Origin: a virus
Strand: one strand, 5' to 3'
Virus record (IMG/VR): IMGVR_UViG_3300031141_000027
Coordinates: 1-29,699 of that record
DNA length: 29,699 bases
Below the pieces are notes generated by a model that made no database searches, had not been told where the DNA came from, and saw only the letters and a list, made by a program, of their open reading frames with translations. Shown here piece by piece: positions 29,635 to 29,699 of the stretch. The first letter of the stretch is position 1. Every line of letters starts with the position of its first letter. A program made the translations under genes and the position numbers.

Positions 29635-29699
29635 TGGCATCTTCAATAGAAACTACAAGCACTACTACAACACTAAAGAATAATGGTTCTACTTATCTA
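29634..29699 (+). CDS. start of a further late gene, cut by the window end
   Basis: ATG at 29634 overlaps the previous TAA, and AAAGGAG lies upstream. The 22 visible codons give MASSIETTSTTTTLKNNGST, Thr/Ser-rich, as in the N-terminal part of a fibre or other tail protein. The frame is open to the last base. Too short for a family call. Confidence 0.6.
   Translation, partial: MASSIETTSTTTTLKNNGSTYL

Noticed and set aside
1-29699. Possibility that the window is a complete circular genome
   Set aside because: Joining the end to the start puts the last gene in a frame that stops within 16 codons and does not continue into the giant virion gene; lysis and nozzle genes are also not seen.

Overview
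This window is part of a tailed double-stranded DNA phage (Caudoviricetes), most likely of podovirus type. It carries both terminase subunits, a portal, a scaffold, an SU10/HK97-fold-like major capsid protein, a short head-tail adaptor, tail fibres and the C-terminal part of a giant internal virion protein. I see no tape measure, tail tube or sheath gene. Genes are packed with ATGA or TAATG overlaps and almost every start has a Shine-Dalgarno sequence. The intergenic promoters look like bacterial sigma70 promoters, so the host is a bacterium, which I cannot name. No tRNA, integrase, repressor or CRISPR array was seen. Base composition is AT-leaning, with many ATA, CTA, AGA and AGG codons and a striking abundance of CTAG.

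Layout. (1) 3-2699, plus strand: the C-terminal end of a giant virion protein, open at the window edge. (2) 15872 down to 2696, minus strand: a 13-kb, 23-gene early/replication operon transcribed leftward from a sigma70-like promoter at 15941-15969. It encodes a promoter-proximal unknown, a RecD/Dda-type SF1B helicase, many small unknowns (including a 30-residue membrane peptide and several Cys-rich zinc-type proteins), a Cas4/AddB-like Fe-S PD-(D/E)XK nuclease, a DUF6378 protein, an AAA_24 RecA-fold ATPase, a candidate ssDNA-binding protein, a family A DNA polymerase and a DUF3987-type helicase/ATPase. (3) 15873-16477: non-coding, with the operon promoter, an inverted pair of a long element and repeated TAATAG motifs. 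(4) 16478-17056, minus strand: a solitary gene with its own promoter and terminator. (5) 17057-17692: non-coding and highly structured, with a branched-RNA-like fold, tandem 34-bp repeats and a candidate late promoter. (6) 17693-29699, plus strand: late genes in the order small terminase, HExxH metallopeptidase-like protein, large terminase, portal, small unknown, scaffold, capsid, adaptor, three fibre genes, small tail-associated genes, and the start of another gene.

The left operon supplies DNA synthesis (polymerase, DUF3987 ATPase, SF1B helicase) and recombination or end processing (AAA_24 plus RecB/Cas4-like nuclease). The right operon builds the virion and packages DNA. No primase, RNA polymerase or lysis gene is visible; they may lie outside the window. 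Joining the two window ends directly does not make a continuous gene, so the window is probably not a complete genome.

The least explained parts are the two intergenic blocks around the solitary gene. They contain a three-copy 14-bp motif, an inverted regulatory-type repeat next to the main promoter, and a 135-bp junction-like fold next to tandem repeats upstream of the terminase genes.
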